A DNA stretch of 64,000 bases from Propioniciclava coleopterorum (GTDB lineage Bacteria; Actinomycetota; Actinomycetes; Propionibacteriales; Propionibacteriaceae). The notes beneath the pieces were generated by a model, which saw only the letters and a list, made by a program, of their open reading frames with translations, was not told the DNA's origin and did not search any database. Both the position numbers and the translations under genes were made by a program. The stretch covers positions 2,994,722 through 3,058,721 of the forward strand of contig NZ_CP049865.1 of NCBI RefSeq assembly GCF_011393335.1. Direction: 5' to 3'. The stretch's first letter is position 1. Each line of letters starts with the position of its first letter. This document shows positions 54,357 to 63,156 of this stretch, in pieces.

Positions 54357-56303
54357 ATGCTCCACGACCCGAGACGAGCCCACCCCCGCGCCCGCTCCCG
54401 GCGCCGTCGCGTCGGCCTCGCCACCGCCCTCGGGGCGCTGCTCACCGTCGCCCTGTGGTGGCTCGGCCCGGCCAGCGCGGTGGCCGCCGACGACTCCTTC
54501 GACCGGTGGGACGTCCGCTACACCGTGACCCACGACGGCACCCTGCAGGTCCGCGAAACCATCACCCTGCGGTTCGGCAGTTCCTCGGGGCGCCACGGCC
54601 TGGACCGCTTCCTGGTGACGCGCGAGCCGTACGACGACCGACAGGACATCCGCTACCCGGTGTCCGCCGTCACCGTCGACAGCCCCGACCGCGGGATCTC
54701 CACGAAGGTCGACCGATCCAGCTACTCGCCCGCCGCCCGCGAGGAGGTCGAGCGCATCCGGATCGGCAGCGCCTCCCGCACCATCCTGGCCGACACCGCG
54801 ACGTACGTCATCGACTACAGCGTCCGCGGGGCGCTCCGGGTCGGGGCCGACGAGCGTCCGGAGCTCTACTGGGACGTGACGGGACCCGACATCGCCGGCA
54901 TCGACGAGATCACCGTCCGCGTGCAGGCCCCGGGCGGGGTCTGGGACACGGCGTGCAGCGTGGCGCCCGACGGCGAGAGTGCCCCCTGCGACAGCGAGGC
55001 GCTGGACGGCGAGGACGCGGTCTTCCGGCACGCCGACGTGCCGCGCGGTCACATCATGACGATCGCGGCGCAGTTCCAGCAGGGCGCCGTGACCGACGCG
55101 CAGCCGCTGCTCGTGGAGCGGGCGGACGCCGGCGAGATCCTCGCCCGCACGCTCGGCATCGCCGGCGCCGGCGCTGCCCTGGTGGGGATCCCGCTCATCG
55201 GATGGATCGTCGTGCGGACGCGGACCGGCGACGACCGCTACCTCGACGTCCCCCCGGGCGTCGTGCCTGTGCCCGGCCAGTCCGACCGGGTCGGCCGGAG
55301 CCGGGCGGCCGTGGAGGTGCCCGTCGCGTTCTCGCCGCCGCGCAACGTGCTGATCTCCGACGCGGGGTTCCTGCTCGACGGTCGCTACGACGTCCGGCAC
55401 CTGACGGCCACCCTCGTCGATCTGGCGGTGAAGGGGGCGATCGACCTCACCAGCGGCGGCGGCGACCAGGCGGCCCTCGTCGACCGCGGCCGTGCCACCG
55501 ACGACGCCGGCCGGCGGGTGCTCGACGACGTGTTCCGGTCCGCCCGCACCCGGGTGTCGCTGGGCAGCGCCGAGCAGATGCTGCGCGCCTCGGAGAACCT
55601 CGCGCTCCGGGAGGAGCGCAACGCCCGGAACAACGGCTGGTTCAAGGCCCTGGGGCTTCGGCCGCGCGACTCGACCTTCCCGCCCAAGGCCCTGTGGGTC
55701 GCCGGATGGTTGGTGGTGGTCCTGGTGCTGGCGCCGTCGCTGCGCGGGTTCATCCCGCCCTTGCTGGTGGTGGGCGCGATCGTGGCGGTGTTCGTCATCA
55801 CGGTCCGTCTCGTCCGGGGCAGGCTGCGGTCGGGGCAGCGCACGGCGCACGGGCGGGCCCTGACCGACCAGATCGAGGGGTTCCGCACCTACATCTCCAC
55901 CGCCGAGGCCGACCAGCTGCGCTTCGAGGAGGGCGAGGACATCTTCACCAAGTACCTGCCGTGGGCGATCCTCTTCGGCGAGGCGGACCGCTGGGTGCGG
56001 GTGTGCCGCCGGGCCGTCGAGCTCGGACGCATCCCCGCCCCGACGCTCGGCGGGCTGGGGACGGGCTCCTGGGAGACCGACGGGTTCAGTCGACGCCTCA
56101 ACACGCTGGGTCGCTCCGTGCGGTCCGGCAGCCGCCCGACGCAGGTCCACTCAACCGGGCGCAGCTTCCTCACCAGCAGCGGCGGGTCGGGCGGGGGATC
56201 GGCGTTCCGCAGCAGGGGCGGCGGGGGCGGCGGCCGCCGCAGCGGGGGCGGATCCTCCCGGTCCGGCGGCGGCGGCGGAGGCGGGGGAGCGAGCAGCTGG
56301 TGA
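54357..56303 (+). CDS. DUF2207 membrane protein, copy 1
   Basis: The 648-residue protein has an amino-terminal membrane or signal segment (about residues 20-45), an extracytoplasmic DUF2207 domain ([20 protein letters not shown] and [17 protein letters not shown]), a membrane segment near 265-288, a cytoplasmic region, a hydrophobic pair near 445-490, and a glycine-rich tail of poly-Gly ending SSW. The [25 protein letters not shown] segment is a family hallmark. Function is unknown. It is paralogous to the gene at 56883, and smpB lies between them. GGAAAGGA lies about nine bases before the ATG. Confidence 0.85.
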   Translation: MLHDPRRAHPRARSRRRRVGLATALGALLTVALWWLGPASAVAADDSFDRWDVRYTVTHDGTLQVRETITLRFGSSSGRHGLDRFLVTREPYDDRQDIRYPVSAVTVDSPDRGISTKVDRSSYSPAAREEVERIRIGSASRTILADTATYVIDYSVRGALRVGADERPELYWDVTGPDIAGIDEITVRVQAPGGVWDTACSVAPDGESAPCDSEALDGEDAVFRHADVPRGHIMTIAAQFQQGAVTDAQPLLVERADAGEILARTLGIAGAGAALVGIPLIGWIVVRTRTGDDRYLDVPPGVVPVPGQSDRVGRSRAAVEVPVAFSPPRNVLISDAGFLLDGRYDVRHLTATLVDLAVKGAIDLTSGGGDQAALVDRGRATDDAGRRVLDDVFRSARTRVSLGSAEQMLRASENLALREERNARNNGWFKALGLRPRDSTFPPKALWVAGWLVVVLVLAPSLRGFIPPLLVVGAIVAVFVITVRLVRGRLRSGQRTAHGRALTDQIEGFRTYISTAEADQLRFEEGEDIFTKYLPWAILFGEADRWVRVCRRAVELGRIPAPTLGGLGTGSWETDGFSRRLNTLGRSVRSGSRPTQVHSTGRSFLTSSGGSGGGSAFRSRGGGGGGRRSGGGSSRSGGGGGGGGASSW

Positions 56304-56404
56304 CGGCCCCGGGCGCCCGGCCGGTCCGCGAGGGCGCCCGGGCGTTATGCTGGCCGCGCCGCGGTCCCGCGGTGACCGTCCTTGGCCGGAAGGAGCCGAC
56401 GAAC

Positions 56405-56881
56405 ATGCCGCGACCCCAGGGCAGGGTTCTGGTCGCCCAGAACAAGAAGGCGCGCCACAACTACCACCTCGGCGAGACCGTCGAGGCGGGCATGGTGCTG
56501 CTCGGCACTGAGGTGAAGTCGCTGCGCGCCGGACGCGCCTCGTTGGCCGACGGCTTCGCCACCATCGACGACGGCGAGGTGTGGCTGCGCGGGGTGAACA
56601 TCCCGGAGTACAAGTTCGGCACCAACACCAACCACCAGGCGGTCCGGAACCGCAAGCTGCTGCTGCACCGCCGCCAGATCGACAAGCTGGAGCGCGAGGT
56701 GGCCAACTCGGGCCGCACCCTGGTGCCGCTGGCCATCTACTTCTCCGACGGCTACGCCAAGGTCGAACTCGCCGTCGGCACGGGCAAGAAGGACTGGGAC
56801 AAGCGCCAGACCATCGCCGAACGGGACGCCAACCGCGAGGCCCAGCGCGCCCTGGCGACCCGGAACAAGGGACGCCACTGA
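56405..56881 (+). CDS. smpB: SsrA-binding protein SmpB
   Basis: SmpB binds tmRNA and delivers it to stalled ribosomes for trans-translation. The 158-residue protein has the core motifs [39 protein letters not shown], and the basic tail [26 protein letters not shown] lies ten bases before the ATG. The tmRNA partner is encoded 3 kb downstream at 59860. The gene sits between two DUF2207 paralogues. Confidence 0.96.
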   Translation: MPRPQGRVLVAQNKKARHNYHLGETVEAGMVLLGTEVKSLRAGRASLADGFATIDDGEVWLRGVNIPEYKFGTNTNHQAVRNRKLLLHRRQIDKLEREVANSGRTLVPLAIYFSDGYAKVELAVGTGKKDWDKRQTIAERDANREAQRALATRNKGRH

Positions 56882-56882
56882 C

Positions 56883-58729
56883 ATGGCGCGCCGGTTCGCC
56901 GCGCTGCTCGCCGCGCTGGCCCTCGTCCTCATCGGGGCGCTCGCCGCGCCGCCCCGCGCGTTCGCAGCGTCCGACAGCTACGACAGCTTCGACGCCGTCT
57001 ACAACGTCACGCCCGAGGGGCTGCTGGAGGTGCGCGAGACCTGGGTGCTGCGCTTCGGCTCCAACTCCGGGCGGCACGGCTTCGACCGCCACCTGGTGAC
57101 CCGGGAGCCCTACGGCACCACCGACCAGGACCAGGTGTACGAGATCGACAACGTGTCGGTGTCCAGCCCCGACCCCGTCTCCACGCAGACCGCCATCACG
57201 ACCAACGCAGGCTCGACGTCGCGCGAGGAGTCCATCCGCATCCGGATCGGAAGCGGCGACCGCACGATCAGCGCGCCGACCGCCACCTACGTCATCTCCT
57301 ACGACGTCAAGGGCTCGCTGCGCACCGGCGCCGGCGACCACCCGGAGCTCTACTGGGACGCCACCGGCTCGACCATGGACGCGATCGCCCAGGCGACCGT
57401 CCGGACGACGGTCCCCGGCGGCGTCGTGGCGACCCAGTGCTACGCGGGGCCGCCCGGCTCGAGCACGCCATGCACGTCGCAGTCGTTCGAGGGCAACACC
57501 GCCACCTTCACCCAGGGCAGGATCGGGTACGGGTCGCTGCTGACGGTGGCCACCCAGATGAACCCGGGAGCCGTGGCGAACGCCCAGCCGATCCTCGTGG
57601 AGTCGGGCGAGGCGGCCGCGACCCGCACCGGCTACGCCGTCCTGGGCGCCGCCGCGCTGGGGACCGTCGCCATCCCGATCCTGGGCTGGCTGTGGTACCG
57701 GCGCCGCGGGCACGACGAGCGGTACGCGGGCGTGCCGCCCGGCACGGTGCCGCTCAGCGGGCAGGCGTCCCACGTCGTGCGCAACGACCCGCGGATCCCC
57801 GTCCCCGTCTCGTTCGCGCCGCCCAAGCTCCCCATCGCCTACGCGGGCTTCCTCCTGGACGGCCAGTACAAGGTGGAGCACCTCACCGCCACGATCGTCG
57901 GCCTCGCCACCGCGGGGGCGATCAAGCTCGACAGCTCCGACGGCTCGGTCGCCACGCTGATCGACCCGGCCCGCGCCACCACCAAGCCCGGCCAGCTCGT
58001 CCTGGACGACGTCTTCGGCGGCGCGACCAGCGTCGACCTCAGCCGCGCGAGCGAGTTGGCGGGCACGTCCCGCGCGCTGGCGGCCGACGAGGAGGCGGTC
58101 GCGATGAGCAACGGCTGGTTCCGGCGCATCTCCCGCGGCCGCAAGTCCATGGCGAGCTTCGGACTGATCTGGGTGGTCGCGTGGATCGCGATCTCGACCG
58201 GCGCCCTGGCGTCGATGATCTTCTGGGTGCTGATGCCGATGACCGCCGCCCTGGTGATCACCCTGGCCATCGTCCGGTCGAAGATGGCCAAGGGCCAGCG
58301 GACGGCCGTCGGGCGCGCCTGGACCGACCAGGTGGAGGGGTTCCGCACCTACATCGCCACGGCGGAGGCCGACCAGCTCAAGTTCGAGGAGGGCGAGGAC
58401 ATCTTCAGCAAGTACCTGCCCTGGGCGGTGCTGTTCGGGCTCGCCGACCGCTGGGTGCGGGTGTGCGAACAGGCGATCGCGCTGGGGCGGATCCCCGTCC
58501 CGACCGGCTACTGGTACGGCGGCGGCTGGAACCCCAACCTCATCCTGTGGAACCTCAACAGCCTGGGCACAAGCGTGAACACGGGGGCCGCGCCGGCGGT
58601 CTCGTCGGGCCCGAGCTTCTCCAGCGACACCGGGTTCGGCGGCGGGTCGGCGTTCGGGGCGGCGGCAGCTTCGGCGGCGGCGGGTTCTCCGGCGGCGGTG
58701 GCGGAGGCGGCGGCGGGGGCAGCTGGTAG
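56883..58729 (+). CDS. DUF2207 membrane protein, copy 2 (one apparent frameshift)
   Basis: Read through one frameshift, this is a 615-residue paralogue of the gene at 54357. It has a signal or membrane segment (residues 7-28), the DUF2207 domain (YDSFDAVYNVTPEGLLEVRE and NSGRHGFDRHLVTREPYG), the [24 protein letters not shown] hallmark, and hydrophobic segments near 245-265 and 425-455. The frame breaks in GGGG 58656-58659; one extra G continues into a glycine-rich tail ending GGSW at 58727, like copy 1. It starts one base after the smpB stop, so it is coupled to smpB. Confidence 0.85.
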
Positions 58730-58750
58730 CCGCCCCCGCGCAGCGGTGGC

Positions 58751-59119
58751 TCAGGCGACCCCGACGAGGTCGCAGACGAACACGAGCGTCTCGTTGGGCT
58801 TGATGGCGCCGGCGGCGCCGCGCGACCCGTAGCCCAGGTGCGGCGGGATCGTGATGCGCCGGCGTCCGCCGACCTTCATGCCGACGATGCCCTGGTCCCA
58901 GCCGTGGATGACCTGACCGGCGCCGAGGTTGAACACGAGTGCCTGGCCGCGGTCGTAGCTGTTGTCGAACTCGGCGCCGTCGGACCACGCCACGCCGACG
59001 TAGTCGACGGCGACCTGCTTGCCGGGGACCGCCTCGGGTCCCGTGCCGACCGTGAGGTCCTCCAGGATCAGTTCGGCGGGCGGGTTGGTGTCAGGGATGT
59101 CTACCGTGGGCTTATCCAT
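58751..59119 (-). CDS. FKBP-type peptidyl-prolyl isomerase
   Basis: The 122-residue cytoplasmic isomerase has the FKBP core: VAVDYVGVAWSDGAEFDNSYDRG, FNLGAGQVIHGWDQGIVGMKVGGRR, and the terminal IPPHLGYGSRGA and LVFVCDLVGV. No signal peptide is present. It speeds proline isomerisation during folding. It converges on the DUF2207 gene (stops 21 bases apart) and is divergent from the DUF1707 gene. The ATG at 59119 was chosen because family similarity begins shortly after it. Confidence 0.93.
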   Translation of the reverse strand: MDKPTVDIPDTNPPAELILEDLTVGTGPEAVPGKQVAVDYVGVAWSDGAEFDNSYDRGQALVFNLGAGQVIHGWDQGIVGMKVGGRRRITIPPHLGYGSRGAAGAIKPNETLVFVCDLVGVA

Positions 59120-59197
59120 GGATCCCACCCTAGGGGCAGGGGAAGAGTGAGGGAGTCGCCCGATGGGAGCATTGTCCGGCGTGGGCACACTGGAAGC

Positions 59198-59791
59198 ATG
59201 CCGGTTGATCCTTACGCCTCCCCCTCTCTGCGAGTCGGCGACGCCGAGCGTGCGCGTGCCGAAGCGGTCCTCCAGGAGGCCTACTGCACCGGACGCCTCG
59301 ACGAGGTCGAGCTCGATCAGCGCCTCGGGATGGCCATGAGTGCCCAGACCCGTCGCGACCTGTCGGCGGCCACCGCCGGGCTGCCGGTGCGCCCCGCTCC
59401 GCTGGCCGCCTTCACGCGTCCCACGCCCACGATGGCCACCCGCCCGGGCGCCACGCCGCTCGGCGGCATCGCCCACCTCAGCGGCCTGTTCACCTGGATC
59501 ATCGGCCCGCTCCTCTGCTACGCCGTCGCGACGCCCGGTACGCCGGCGCGGCGTGAGTCGGCCAAGGCGTTCAACTTCCAGGCGATCTCCGGGATCCTCG
59601 GGGTGGTCTCGATGGTGCTGGCCTCGCTGCTGCTGCCCGGCTCCATCGGCGGGCCGCTGGTGATGATCGCCTGGGTGACCTACATGATCCTCACGATCGT
59701 GGGGAGCGCCCGCGCGTTCAGCGGTCAGCCGTTCGCCAACCCGGTGACGCGCATCATCCGGTGGGAAGCTTTGGACACCTCCGGGCGTTGA
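59198..59791 (+). CDS. DUF1707 and DUF4870 membrane protein
   Basis: The 197-residue protein has an amino-terminal DUF1707 domain (LRVGDAERARAEAVLQEAY, then GRLDEVELDQRLGMAMSAQT), a Pro-rich linker, and a DUF4870-type membrane domain with three hydrophobic segments from about residue 90 (GGIAHLSGLFTWIIGPLLCY, AKAFNFQAISGILGVVSMVL). Function is unknown. DUF1707 occurs widely in actinobacterial membrane and regulatory proteins. The ATG at 59198 has only a weak ribosome binding site (GGAAG). It is followed by tmRNA. Confidence 0.85.
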   Translation: MPVDPYASPSLRVGDAERARAEAVLQEAYCTGRLDEVELDQRLGMAMSAQTRRDLSAATAGLPVRPAPLAAFTRPTPTMATRPGATPLGGIAHLSGLFTWIIGPLLCYAVATPGTPARRESAKAFNFQAISGILGVVSMVLASLLLPGSIGGPLVMIAWVTYMILTIVGSARAFSGQPFANPVTRIIRWEALDTSGR

Positions 59792-59817
59792 AGTAGGTGA
59801 CCGGCCCCCGCATCGCG

Positions 59818-59823
59818 TAGGCT
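59818..59823 (+). promoter_or_regulatory. Possible -10 element of ssrA
   Basis: TAGGCT lies 36 bases before the 5' end of tmRNA, which would give a precursor leader of about 30 bases for RNase P to remove. No strong -35 element was seen. Confidence 0.4.
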
Positions 59824-59859
59824 GGGGCGTCCCGGCAGCGCCGGGGCACAAGTGAACAG

Positions 59860-60227
59860 GGGGGTGACTGGTTTCGACTCGGGACGGTAGTCCCAGGAGA
59901 AGCGGGCCGAGGATCCCAGAACATCTCGTAAACGAAGCTGGGAAAACCATAACTGCCGACAACCATCGCGCAGACTTCGCTCTCGCTGCCTGATCAGTGA
60001 TCGAAGGGTCAGCCCGGGTGTAGCCTTCCGCCCGGATCCTGGCCTCATCTAGGAGGCTTGCTGGCTAGCTGACGCCTTGGCGGCTAGCTGGGACTTCACC
60101 AGGGCTGGGCCTGTCCGCGACGTGCCGATGACGAGCGCGGGGGCCGAGTAGAACGTCACCATCGGCTGCGCCCGGAGAAGACCTGGGTCGCCTCGTGAGG
60201 ACGCGGGTTCAATTCCCGCCACCTCCA
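59860..60227 (+). ncRNA. ssrA: Transfer-messenger RNA (ssrA)
   Basis: The tRNA-like ends pair: GGGGGTG at the 5' end with CACCTCC at 60220-60226, and the T-arm GCGGGTTCAATTCCCGC is present. GGGGGTGACTGGTTTCGAC is the usual bacterial tmRNA start. The tag frame begins with resume codon GCC at 59955 and ends with TGA at 59991-59993. It encodes ADNHRADFALAA, a typical actinobacterial degradation tag ending in ALAA. CCA is not encoded. With SmpB it rescues stalled ribosomes. Confidence 0.95.
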
Positions 60228-60240
60228 CCCCTGAACGCGC

Positions 60241-60272
60241 GTGCGCGGCACCCATCACCGGGTGCCGCGCAC
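60241..60272 (+). terminator. tmRNA terminator
   Basis: GTGCGCGGCACCC and GGGTGCCGCGCAC form a perfect 13-base stem with an ATCACC loop, 13 bases after tmRNA. Confidence 0.75.
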
Positions 60273-60294
60273 GTCGCATGTGCGGCCCCTCTGG

Positions 60295-60306
60295 CAGGAT
60301 GGAAGC
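60295..60306 (+). promoter_or_regulatory. Possible leaderless promoter of the YqgE gene
   Basis: CAGGAT at 60295-60300 ends six bases before the GTG at 60307. The match to -10 consensus is partial, but the spacing equals that of the other leaderless genes here. Confidence 0.35.
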
Positions 60307-60879
60307 GTGGATCGCCGGCCGAACGCACCGCTGGCGCCGGGCACCCTGCTGGTCGCCGGCGCGGAACTGCGCGACGGCATCTTCGACTCCTCGGTGGTCC
60401 TGCTGCTCGACGTGGACGCCACCGGTGCGCTGGGTGTGGTGCTGAACGAGTACAGCCCGCTGCCCCTGGACACCGTCCTGCCGGGCTGGGGCGCGCTCAC
60501 CACCTGGCCGCACCAGCTCTACGACGGGGGCCCGGTGTCGCAGGAGGGCGCCATCTGCCTCGCCTCGCCGACGCACCCGTCGGAGGAGCCGCCGGGTTGG
60601 CGTCCGCTGTTCGACCGCATCGGCCTGCTGCACCTGGACACCCCGCTCGAGCTCGTCGAGGGCGCCTACCGCGACCTGCGGATCTTCGCGGGCTACGCCG
60701 GGTGGGCGCCGGGCCAACTCGAGGGCGAGATCGTGCACGGCGCGTGGTTCCCCGTGGCGGCCCGGTACGCCGACGTCTTCGACCCCGATCCGCAGACGCT
60801 GTGGCGTCGCGTGCTCGCCCGTCAGGGCGGCGAACTAGGCTGGCTGGCGACGTGGACGCCCACGCCCGAGCTGAACTGA
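60307..60879 (+). CDS. YqgE/AlgH family protein
   Basis: The 190-residue protein has the YqgE/AlgH hallmarks: PLAPGTLLVAGAELRDGIFD, SVVLLLDVDATGALGVVLNEYS, YDGGPVSQEGAICLA, and the terminal FDPDPQTLWRRVLARQGGELGWLATW. The biochemical function of the family is unknown; it is linked to regulation in some proteobacteria. It starts at GTG 60307 and is followed 10 bases later by mtrA. A TAGGCT hexamer inside its last codons may be an mtrA promoter. Confidence 0.88.
   Translation: MDRRPNAPLAPGTLLVAGAELRDGIFDSSVVLLLDVDATGALGVVLNEYSPLPLDTVLPGWGALTTWPHQLYDGGPVSQEGAICLASPTHPSEEPPGWRPLFDRIGLLHLDTPLELVEGAYRDLRIFAGYAGWAPGQLEGEIVHGAWFPVAARYADVFDPDPQTLWRRVLARQGGELGWLATWTPTPELN
60836..60841 (+). promoter_or_regulatory. 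Possible mtrAB promoter inside the YqgE gene
   Basis: TAGGCT here is formed by the codons CTA-GGC-TGG. CTA is a rare leucine codon in this GC-rich sequence, so its use is consistent with selection for the hexamer. It lies 48 bases before the mtrA start. Confidence 0.35.
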
Positions 60880-60889
60880 GGAGGCATTG

Positions 60890-61594
60890 GTGAGCCCGGT
60901 GACCGCAGGACGCATCCTGGTGGTGGACGACGACGCCGCCCTGGCCGAGATGCTGCAGATCGTGCTGCAGGCGTCCGGCTTCGACACCTCGTGGGTGGGG
61001 CGCGGGGACGAGGCGCTGGCCGAGTTCCGCCGCACCAAGCCCGACCTGGTGCTGCTCGACCTGATGCTGCCCGGACGCGACGGCGTCGACGTGTGCCGCG
61101 ACCTGCGCGCCGAGTCCGACGTCCCGATCGTGATGCTCACCGCCAAGTCCGACACGCTCGACGTGGTCGCCGGGCTCGAGGCAGGGGCGGACGACTACGT
61201 CGCCAAGCCGTTCAAGACCCAGGAGCTGCTGGCCCGCGTCAAGACGCGCCTGCGCCGCAGCGCGCGTCCGGAGGAGGATCCCTCGACCCTGCGGATCGGC
61301 GACATCGTCATCGACGTGGACGCCCACACCGTGCACCGCGGCTCCGAGCCGATCTCGCTGACGCCGCTGGAGTTCGACCTGCTGCTGGCGCTCGCGCGCA
61401 AGCCGCGGCAGGCCTTCACCCGCGAACTGCTGCTGCAGGAGGTCTGGGGCTACCGCCACCCGGGCGACACCCGGCTGGTCAACGTCCACGTCCAGCGGCT
61501 GCGCAGCAAGATCGAGGCCGACCCCGAGCATCCGGAAATCATCGTGACGGTGCGGGGCATCGGCTACCGCGCGGGGACCCCGGCCGCGCCGTGA
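60890..61594 (+). CDS. mtrA: Response regulator MtrA
   Basis: MtrA is the essential actinobacterial response regulator for cell wall and division genes. The 234-residue OmpR-type protein has receiver acid residues VVDDDAALAEML, the phospho-acceptor D57 in LVLLDLMLPGRDG, lysine in DDYVAKPFK, and a winged helix ending VTVRGIGYRAG. GAGGAGG lies five bases before the GTG at 60890, which was preferred over a TTG one codon upstream. It overlaps mtrB by four bases (GTGA). Confidence 0.95.
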   Translation: MSPVTAGRILVVDDDAALAEMLQIVLQASGFDTSWVGRGDEALAEFRRTKPDLVLLDLMLPGRDGVDVCRDLRAESDVPIVMLTAKSDTLDVVAGLEAGADDYVAKPFKTQELLARVKTRLRRSARPEEDPSTLRIGDIVIDVDAHTVHRGSEPISLTPLEFDLLLALARKPRQAFTRELLLQEVWGYRHPGDTRLVNVHVQRLRSKIEADPEHPEIIVTVRGIGYRAGTPAAP

Positions 61595-63156
61595 GCCGCG
61601 TGCGATGGCTGCTGGGGGCGCCGTCGCGTTGGTGGTCGCGGTCCCTGTCGATCCGCGTGGTCACCAGCAGCGTCACCGCCGCGCTGGTGGTGTTCGCCGT
61701 CACCGGCTGGCTGCTGGTGACGAACTCCTCCCGCGGCATCCTGGAGGCCAAGACCCGCCAGTCGGTCTCCGAGGCGTCCGCGGTGCTGCAGAGCATGCAG
61801 AGCAGCCTGCGCGACACCGACCTGCGCACCTCGACGGTGAACGAGCGGCTCACCGAACTCGCCCGCGACGTCGCCAGCCGCGGCAACGTGGGGAACCAGT
61901 ACGAGGTCGTCATCAGCGGCCCCGTCTCCGACATCACCTCGGCCGGCCTGTCGGTCGCCTCGGTGCCCGAGTCCATCCGGGCGGCGGTCCGCGCCGGTGG
62001 CCAGGACCTCTACACCACGCCGACGCTCATCCAGTTCAACGACGGACGCGACGCCAAGCCGGGCCTGATCGTGGCCGGGGCCCTGCTGGCCTCGGGCAGC
62101 GGCCGCTTCCCGGTGTACTTCGTGTTCGGGATGGAGCAGGAGCAGCAGACGCTCGCCGTCGTGCAGCAGTCCGCGCTCATCGCCGCCGTGGTCTTCGTGC
62201 CGCTCATCACCGGGATCATGTACATCATCTCGCTGCAGGCGCTACGGCCGATCCGGGCGGCGCGCGAGGCGTCCGAGCGGATCGCGGCGGGCAACCTGGA
62301 CGAGCGGATGACGATCAGCGGCACCGACGACCTCGCCGGGCTGGGACGCTCGATGAACCACATGGCCGACGAGCTGGGTCGCAAGATCCAGCAGCTGGAG
62401 AACCTGTCGCTGGTGCAGCGCCAGTTCGTCTCCGACGTCAGCCACGAGCTGCGCACCCCGCTCACCACGGTGCGGATGGCCGCCGACGTCCTGCACGACA
62501 CCCGCGACCACTTCGACCCGATGACCGCCCGGGCCACCGAACTGCTGCACCGCGAGCTGGACCGGTTCGAGTCGCTGCTCACCGAACTGCTCGAGATCAG
62601 CCGCTTCGACGCCGGCGCCGCCGACCTGCAGGTCGACGAGATCGACATGGTCGAACTCGTCACCACCGAGGTCCGCGCCCAGGACCCGCTGGCGGACTCC
62701 TACGGCACGAAGGTGGTGCTGGAGGCCCCGCACGACGCGCGGCTGCGCGCCGACCCCCGCCGGGTCCGGCGCATCATCAGCAACCTGGTCTCCAACGCCA
62801 TCGAGCACGGCGAGGGCCGCGAGGTGCTGGTCCGCGTCGGCGCCTCCGAGGACGCCGTCGCGGTGACGGTGCGCGACCACGGCGTGGGCTTCAGCGCCGC
62901 GCAGGCGCACCAGGTCTTCCAGCGGTTCTGGCGGGCCGACCCCTCCCGGCAGCGCACCGTCGGCGGCTCCGGGCTGGGACTGTCGATCGCGCTGGAGGAC
63001 GCCCAACTGCACGGCGGCTGGCTCAACGCGTGGGGGCGTCCGGGCAACGGGGCCCAGTTCCGGCTCACGCTGCCGATCGCCCCGGGCGAGCCGCTGTCCA
63101 CCTCACCGCTGCCGGCGGTGCCCGACGACGTGGGGGCGACATGGCGAAGGTCCTGA
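61591..63156 (+). CDS. mtrB: Sensor histidine kinase MtrB
   Basis: MtrB is the membrane sensor paired with MtrA. The 521-residue protein has two membrane segments (near residues 20-45 and 190-215), an extracellular sensor loop between them, a HAMP domain (ALRPIRAAREASERIAAGNL), the phospho-acceptor histidine in DVSHELRTPLTTVRM, and ATP-binding motifs NLVSNAIEHGEG, DHGVGF and GGSGLGLSIA. The start GTG 61591 overlaps the mtrA stop. The end overlaps lpqB by 16 bases. Confidence 0.96.
   Translation: MSRVRWLLGAPSRWWSRSLSIRVVTSSVTAALVVFAVTGWLLVTNSSRGILEAKTRQSVSEASAVLQSMQSSLRDTDLRTSTVNERLTELARDVASRGNVGNQYEVVISGPVSDITSAGLSVASVPESIRAAVRAGGQDLYTTPTLIQFNDGRDAKPGLIVAGALLASGSGRFPVYFVFGMEQEQQTLAVVQQSALIAAVVFVPLITGIMYIISLQALRPIRAAREASERIAAGNLDERMTISGTDDLAGLGRSMNHMADELGRKIQQLENLSLVQRQFVSDVSHELRTPLTTVRMAADVLHDTRDHFDPMTARATELLHRELDRFESLLTELLEISRFDAGAADLQVDEIDMVELVTTEVRAQDPLADSYGTKVVLEAPHDARLRADPRRVRRIISNLVSNAIEHGEGREVLVRVGASEDAVAVTVRDHGVGFSAAQAHQVFQRFWRADPSRQRTVGGSGLGLSIALEDAQLHGGWLNAWGRPGNGAQFRLTLPIAPGEPLSTSPLPAVPDDVGATWRRS

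Noticed and set aside
52995-56150. A 1,051-codon minus-strand frame opposite the M23 and DUF2207 genes
   Set aside because: It is antisense to genes with clear domains, and its composition is typical of a shadow frame.
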